NCBI GenBank assembly: GCA_947441075.1
Contig: CANESK010000002.1
Span: forward strand, 1-56,400
DNA: 56,400 bases
Direction: 5' to 3'
From: Verrucomicrobia subdivision 6 bacterium
GTDB taxonomy: Bacteria; Verrucomicrobiota; Verrucomicrobiia; Methylacidiphilales; Verrucolacustridaceae
The notes below the pieces were generated by a model, which was not told the origin of the DNA, searched no databases, and was given only the letters and a program-made list of their open reading frames with translations. A program made the position numbers and the translations under genes. This document shows positions 50,391 through 56,400 of this stretch, one piece after another. Position 1 is the stretch's first letter. The number at the start of each line of letters is the position of its first letter.

Positions 50391-51311
50391 TTGCTGGCTC
50401 TGGTCTACCAGACCGCCTCGGCAGCATCTTTACTAGAAACTTTTGGCAGTGGGGCCAATGCGTTCACGATGGAATTTGTAACGATTGGGAATCCTAATAA
50501 CGCAGCCGATACAACGGGGAGTCCTAATCCTGCGGGCTCGGTGGCCTACACCTACAATTTGGCTAAGTACGAGGTGAGTAGGGATCAGATCACCAAAGCG
50601 AATTCAGCAGGAAGCCTAGGGATTACGTTGGCTAGTATGAGTAGCTATGGAGGCAACGGGGTGAATCGGCCTGCGACGGGAGTAAGCTGGTATGAGGCGG
50701 CCAAATACGTGAATTGGCTGAATACGAGCACAGGGGGGACAGCGGCGTATAAGTTTGATGGGAGTGGTAACTTCCAGCTGTGGTCTTCGACAGATGCTGG
50801 GTACAACGCGAATAATATGTTTAGGAATAGCTTAGCGAAGTATGTGATCGCCAGTAGTAACGAGTGGTACAAGGGGGCTTATGGTAATCTAAATGGAACT
50901 TGGAATGATTATCCCACTGGAAGCAATTTTGCACCGACGGCAGTAGTTAGTGGAACAACTGCGAACACAGCGGTCTATGGTCAATCTGTTTCTACTGGTC
51001 CTGCAGATATCACCAATGCGGGTGGGTTAAGTGCATACGGAACGATGGGGCAGGGAGGGAATGTGTGGGAGTTGATGGAGACAGCATATGACGGAACTAA
51101 CAACACAGCGGGCGAAAGCCGGGAGCTGCGCGGCGGCTCCTGGAACGAGTTCAGCGTCTACTTGGATGCCTCGTCCCGCGTCTTCCAAAGTACGTCGGAT
51201 GGGAGCATGGCTACGGTCGGGTTCCGTGTCGCTAGTGTCCCTGAGCCGTCGGCTCTTTCGCTCCTAGCGATTGGTTTGAGTGGGTTGGCGATGATGCGGC
51301 GTCGGTCGTAA
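50391..51311 (+). CDS. SUMF1/formylglycine-generating-enzyme-like PEP-CTERM protein
   Basis: A 306-aa protein read from TTG at 50391. The body resembles the SUMF1 fold: MEFVTIGNPNNAAD, YNLAKYEVSRDQITKAN, PATGVSWYEAAKYVNWLN, a central variable part, GNVWELMETAYD, RELRGGSWNEFS, and VGFRVASVPEPS. The C-terminal PEP-CTERM signal (VPEPS, hydrophobic helix, MMRRRS) targets it to an exosortase. A complete signal peptide is visible only if reading starts at the ATT codon at 50358 (IleAsnTyrIleSerLysLeuLeu), preceded by GGAAAGG at the right spacing. The TTG start loses the basic n-region. Confidence 0.75.
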   Translation: MLALVYQTASAASLLETFGSGANAFTMEFVTIGNPNNAADTTGSPNPAGSVAYTYNLAKYEVSRDQITKANSAGSLGITLASMSSYGGNGVNRPATGVSWYEAAKYVNWLNTSTGGTAAYKFDGSGNFQLWSSTDAGYNANNMFRNSLAKYVIASSNEWYKGAYGNLNGTWNDYPTGSNFAPTAVVSGTTANTAVYGQSVSTGPADITNAGGLSAYGTMGQGGNVWELMETAYDGTNNTAGESRELRGGSWNEFSVYLDASSRVFQSTSDGSMATVGFRVASVPEPSALSLLAIGLSGLAMMRRRS

Positions 51312-51389
51312 CCCGCAACGAGCCAGCAAGTGCTACTGAATACTTAAAAATTATAAATCCCGCTACCGCGTGGTGCGTATCTACCAGAC

Positions 51390-53597
<2,208 letters not shown>

Positions 53598-53713
53598 TTA
53601 CTTCATTCAGGCAGAAAACCATTAAATTCCAGCCCGAAAAAGATCTGTAAATGTATAGCTGAGAAGGGAAAAATCAAATTGAAACGGGAAGATTGTTGTC
53701 GGCTCCCTACAGA

Positions 53714-54691
53714 TTAGGGGCGTTGAGAGATGTAGGAGGTGTGGTCGTGGCTGGGGTGACTGTATAAAATATCGAGAGTCCGGAGATAGGTATGAAGACC
53801 GGCATCCTGGATTGGAAGGACGTGGGCGTCTTCACCCGATTCATTGTGGTGGGAATGCCAGTAACCTGCGGGAGTGATAAACGAGGCCCCAGATATCCAA
53901 TTTTCCCTGTGGCCGTTCTTGATCATCCCAGTTGAATCAAGTTCCGTCCCGATCATGGTGTAGCAACCCGGCTTGCAGCTGATGACGAAATCGAGCGCGA
54001 TCGATTCATGCTTGTGGGGATACTGGACTTTTCCTTTGGGCAAGAGTCCGAACATGGCCCATAAGGTGTGAGTGACGGTACGGGTTTGTGGGAAGTTGGA
54101 GTTGGCGAGGAGTACGCTGACGCGGTTGGCCTGGCTGGTCACGGGGTCGTTGGCAATCTGCTGGAGTTTGGCGGCGGCTTTGGAGTGTTCGAACACCGTG
54201 GGGTGAAAGCGTTCTTCCGTGGCGGTGACGCCGAGATATCGAAGAAGGGGGGCATCGTGGACCCAGTAGAAGCTGGCTTCGCATTCGGTGTGATGGACGG
54301 CTTCACCGTGGGCGGGGAAAACCATGAAATCGCCCCGCTTCCATTCGATCGTCCGGCCGCAAGCCTCGGTGCGTCCCGAGCCTTGAAAGACGAAGAAAAG
54401 CTGGCTGGTGGCGAGTGCGTTGGTTTTGAGCGAGCCTTTAACAATCCGGACAAAATTAGCGAGCAGGGTGGGACTGGTAGCTGGTCCAGGACACTTCAGC
54501 TGTTGGCTGACATCCAGCGGAAGGATACCACTAGTTTTCTGCTGAAAGAAATCTGGGGAGAAGGAGTGGTAGGGAACAGGCGGGATCAGCCCTGAGAAGA
54601 TGGGATTTGCGGTTGAGGCGTAGTCATAATAGAGCGCCTCCTTTGTTAGATCTTCCAAAGGTGAGGATGGATTTTTCATTGCGAAATTCAA
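53714..54691 (-). CDS. bicupin protein, gentisate 1,2-dioxygenase-like
   Basis: A 325-aa protein with two cupin domains. The first (about 90-150) has SQLFFVFQGSGRTEACGRTIEWKRGDFMVFPAHGEAVHH. The second (about 225-300) has PHKHESIALDFVISCKPGCYTMIG..GASFITPAGYWHSHHNES, with H-x-H and HSHH as candidate metal ligands. Domain arrangement resembles gentisate/salicylate dioxygenases, but the function is inferred. The start is TTG at 54691 (AGGAAG just upstream) or ATG at 54679. It lies 33 nt downstream of the CMD-family gene. Confidence 0.75.
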   Translation of the reverse strand: MNFAMKNPSSPLEDLTKEALYYDYASTANPIFSGLIPPVPYHSFSPDFFQQKTSGILPLDVSQQLKCPGPATSPTLLANFVRIVKGSLKTNALATSQLFFVFQGSGRTEACGRTIEWKRGDFMVFPAHGEAVHHTECEASFYWVHDAPLLRYLGVTATEERFHPTVFEHSKAAAKLQQIANDPVTSQANRVSVLLANSNFPQTRTVTHTLWAMFGLLPKGKVQYPHKHESIALDFVISCKPGCYTMIGTELDSTGMIKNGHRENWISGASFITPAGYWHSHHNESGEDAHVLPIQDAGLHTYLRTLDILYSHPSHDHTSYISQRP

Positions 54692-54723
54692 GATATCTTC
54701 CTGAGTAGTGTAAAGAAATCTGA

Positions 54724-55158
54724 TTACCGCTTTTGGCTCGTACCGGGCGTTTCCTTGCTCTGGTCCAGCTCATCAAAGAGGGCTTTTGCGGTAAGTAGAG
54801 CTTGGGTGGCAGCCGGAAAGCCACAATAGGCAATCATCTGGGTGATAATCTCGACCACCTCATCTCGGGATGCCCCACATCGCAGGGCTGCATTAATATG
54901 AAGCTTTAACTCAGGAAGCGAGAAGCCCTGAACTGTAAGGGCGGCAACGGTGCAGAGTTCGCGAGTTTTAAGGTCGATTACATTGCGGGTGTAGAGCTCG
55001 GCGAAAGGGAAGGTGACATTTACCCAAGCGAATTCCGGGGCTAAGGATTTAATATTTTTAATATAGTTATCTGCCATCGGCCCAAGCTGTTTGCGGATTT
55101 CCTCCATCCCACGCTGGTAGATTTCTGAATTTTCATCATTGATAGGTGAGTTGGGCAT
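54724..55158 (-). CDS. carboxymuconolactone decarboxylase-family protein
   Basis: A 144-aa CMD-family protein: ELYTRNVIDLKTRELCTVAALTVQGFSLPELKLHINAALRCGASRDEVVEIITQMIAYCGFPAATQAL. The GASRDEVVEII and YCGFPAA motifs are the family signature. The true 4-carboxymuconolactone decarboxylase function is uncertain. AhpD-like peroxidase CxxC is not seen. The ATG follows a GAGGAG ribosome-binding site. It sits between acetolactate synthase and the bicupin. Confidence 0.85.
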   Translation of the reverse strand: MPNSPINDENSEIYQRGMEEIRKQLGPMADNYIKNIKSLAPEFAWVNVTFPFAELYTRNVIDLKTRELCTVAALTVQGFSLPELKLHINAALRCGASRDEVVEIITQMIAYCGFPAATQALLTAKALFDELDQSKETPGTSQKR

Positions 55159-55195
55159 GGATTCTCCTCGTGTTTGGTGATGAGTTAAGAAATTG

Positions 55196-56400
55196 CTAGT
55201 TTACGGCAGCTTGGTGAACCATTTTCATGAGCGAAAGGTTATCGGAATAGTCGACCGGGATGTTGATCAGAACAGGGACGGTCGAAGCCAAGGATTCTCG
55301 CAGTGCAGGGGCGAGTTCTTCGGGTTTGCCAATTTGGATGCCTTTACATCCGAATGCCTCAGCGAATGCGACAATATTGATCTGGCCCAGTTTAATGCCA
55401 GCGGTCCGGCCGTTATAGTGTGCCTCCTCTTGAAAGGCTACCATGTCGTAGGTTCCGCTATCCCAGATCAGGTGCACAAATCGACTGCCGATACGTTTTG
55501 CGGTTTCGAGTTCCACGGCGCTGAATAAGAATCCGCCGTCTCCTGAAATCGAGATTACGGGGGTTCCGGGGCGGGCGATGTTGGCTGCTATAGCTGAAGG
55601 TAAGGCAACGCCCAGTGTCTGTTGGCCGTTACTGACAAGAAATTGGCGTGGGAAGGCTGAAGCGAAGTAACGATCCATCCAAATATATAATGAGCCTACA
55701 TCGATCGATAGGGTTGTCTGATCTGTCACGACCTGACGAAGCTCATGGAGGATTCGGAGGGGATGGATTGGATATCCGGTTCGGGCTACACCAGTAGCAA
55801 TGATATCATTGATCTCCTGGCGGGCTGCACAAAGATCGTGGAAGTGTGTAGGATCGATTTGCGGCTTTAGGAGTGGAGTCAAAAGATCAAGGCTGGCAGT
55901 GAGTTTGCCGATCAATTCAATATTTGGCAGAAAATTGCGATCCTGATCTGAGGGAATGACGTCGATATTGATAAGGCTTCCCGCTCTCTGGCTGTTCCAA
56001 AGGGATGTGTCGTATTCTATGGGGGAGTAGCCGATGGCAATAACGCAGTCGCTTTGCTGAAGCAGACGGTCACCGGGTTGATTATTAAAGATGCCTACTC
56101 TGCCGCCGAAAAAAGATTTGGCTTTTGAGCTTGCCCAATTTCCTGCTCCTTGAAATGTGGAAACATAAGGAATCGAGCTGGCAGTAATAAATCGACGCAC
56201 GGCACCCGCCTCCCGTGGATCGGATGATTGCATTCCCAAAAGGATCGTAGGTTTACGACTGGCATTGATAAGTTTGGCGGCCTTTTCGATCTCGGAGCGG
56301 GAGCCAGGTCCTTGTTCGATAGGTTTACCGATTATGTCCGGAATTTCTTCATGGAAGGGAGCTAAGCCTACATCTTTTGGGAGGCTGATAAATGAAGCCC
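55196..56400 (-). CDS. alsS: catabolic acetolactate synthase-type TPP enzyme, partial (5' end outside window)
   Basis: At least 401 residues, open to the window end, with the start missing. It resembles catabolic acetolactate synthase AlsS, which joins two pyruvates to alpha-acetolactate and CO2. Segments PVISISGDGGFLFSAVELETAKRIG and SGTYDMVAFQEEAHYNGRTAG (TPP-binding domain), YSPIEYDTSLWN, and RFLVSNGQQTLGVALPSAIAANI are AlsS-like. FAD-type small-subunit-dependent features are not apparent. No alsD is beside it. The downstream genes are a CMD-family protein and a bicupin. Confidence 0.85.
   Translation of the reverse strand, partial: ASFISLPKDVGLAPFHEEIPDIIGKPIEQGPGSRSEIEKAAKLINASRKPTILLGMQSSDPREAGAVRRFITASSIPYVSTFQGAGNWASSKAKSFFGGRVGIFNNQPGDRLLQQSDCVIAIGYSPIEYDTSLWNSQRAGSLINIDVIPSDQDRNFLPNIELIGKLTASLDLLTPLLKPQIDPTHFHDLCAARQEINDIIATGVARTGYPIHPLRILHELRQVVTDQTTLSIDVGSLYIWMDRYFASAFPRQFLVSNGQQTLGVALPSAIAANIARPGTPVISISGDGGFLFSAVELETAKRIGSRFVHLIWDSGTYDMVAFQEEAHYNGRTAGIKLGQINIVAFAEAFGCKGIQIGKPEELAPALRESLASTVPVLINIPVDYSDNLSLMKMVHQAAVN

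Overview
The window is a chromosomal stretch from a Gram-negative heterotroph, most likely a member of the Verrucomicrobiota or a close PVC relative. This is inferred from two PEP-CTERM proteins, an LptE-like lipoprotein, zinc-independent (C-minus) forms of L36 and S4, a DeoC-aldehyde dehydrogenase-pseudo-aldehyde dehydrogenase cassette, and DUF4239, WG-repeat and SUMF1 proteins. Gene density is high. Neighbouring genes very often overlap by the 4-nt ATGA, GTGA or TTGA junction. No gene-free stretch exceeds 300 bases. I saw no intact insertion sequence, prophage or CRISPR array.

Region 1 (1-4651): a HAD-Nudix fusion gene faces away from a free-standing alpha operon (rpmJ-rpsM-rpsK-rpsD-rpoA-rplQ). 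The rpsD-rpoA gap can fold into a possible pseudoknot, and S11 and L17 carry Lys/Ala-rich tails. Region 2 (4658-11278): minus-strand envelope genes (tail-anchored coiled-coil protein, LysM/TPR lipoprotein), a chlorite dismutase-family protein, tRNA-Ala(GGC), an SDR-dusB pair, a PEP-CTERM protein and a DUF4239 membrane protein. Region 3 (11317-18455): LptE-like lipoprotein and WG/TPR protein operon, a secreted endonuclease/phosphatase-family protein, malQ and a Na+/H+ antiporter-type carrier.

Region 4 (18551-24907): nuoBCDEFG, the peripheral arm and NADH module of complex I, without nuoA or nuoH-N, followed by a small secreted protein. Region 5 (24951-34373): a siroheme nitrite/sulfite reductase, deoC with an aldehyde dehydrogenase and a truncated non-catalytic partner (together resembling a split ALDH16), pgi, a UPF0173 metallo-hydrolase, another aldehyde dehydrogenase, and queF with a changed active-site residue. 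Region 6 (34441-41813): TauE/SafE exporter, a complete co-directional molybdenum cofactor operon (moaA-moaD-moaE-moeA-moaC-mogA) headed by a membrane cytochrome b/sulfite-oxidase fusion, and a glycosyltransferase.

Region 7 (41997-49945): a hypothetical basic-tailed protein, trmB, an aldo/keto reductase with apt, a partner-switching module (STAS, RsbW-like kinase, tandem STAS), and a polar amino acid ABC transporter operon led by a cyclic-nucleotide-binding protein. Region 8 (50024-56400): tRNA-Ser(CGA) followed by 11-bp-spaced direct repeats and a stem-loop, a SUMF1-like PEP-CTERM protein whose signal peptide lacks a normal start codon, katG, and a minus-strand group of catabolic acetolactate synthase (cut by the window end), a carboxymuconolactone decarboxylase-family protein and a bicupin.

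Metabolically the window links respiration (complex I, molybdo-oxidoreductase), sulfur/nitrogen reduction, deoxyribose and sugar use (deoC, pgi, malQ), tRNA modification (dusB, queF, trmB) and envelope building. Candidates for something new: the rpsD-rpoA pseudoknot leader, the split ALDH16 pair, the molybdo-oxidoreductase fusion with its own cofactor operon, the AlsS-CMD-bicupin group, and the repeats behind tRNA-Ser.
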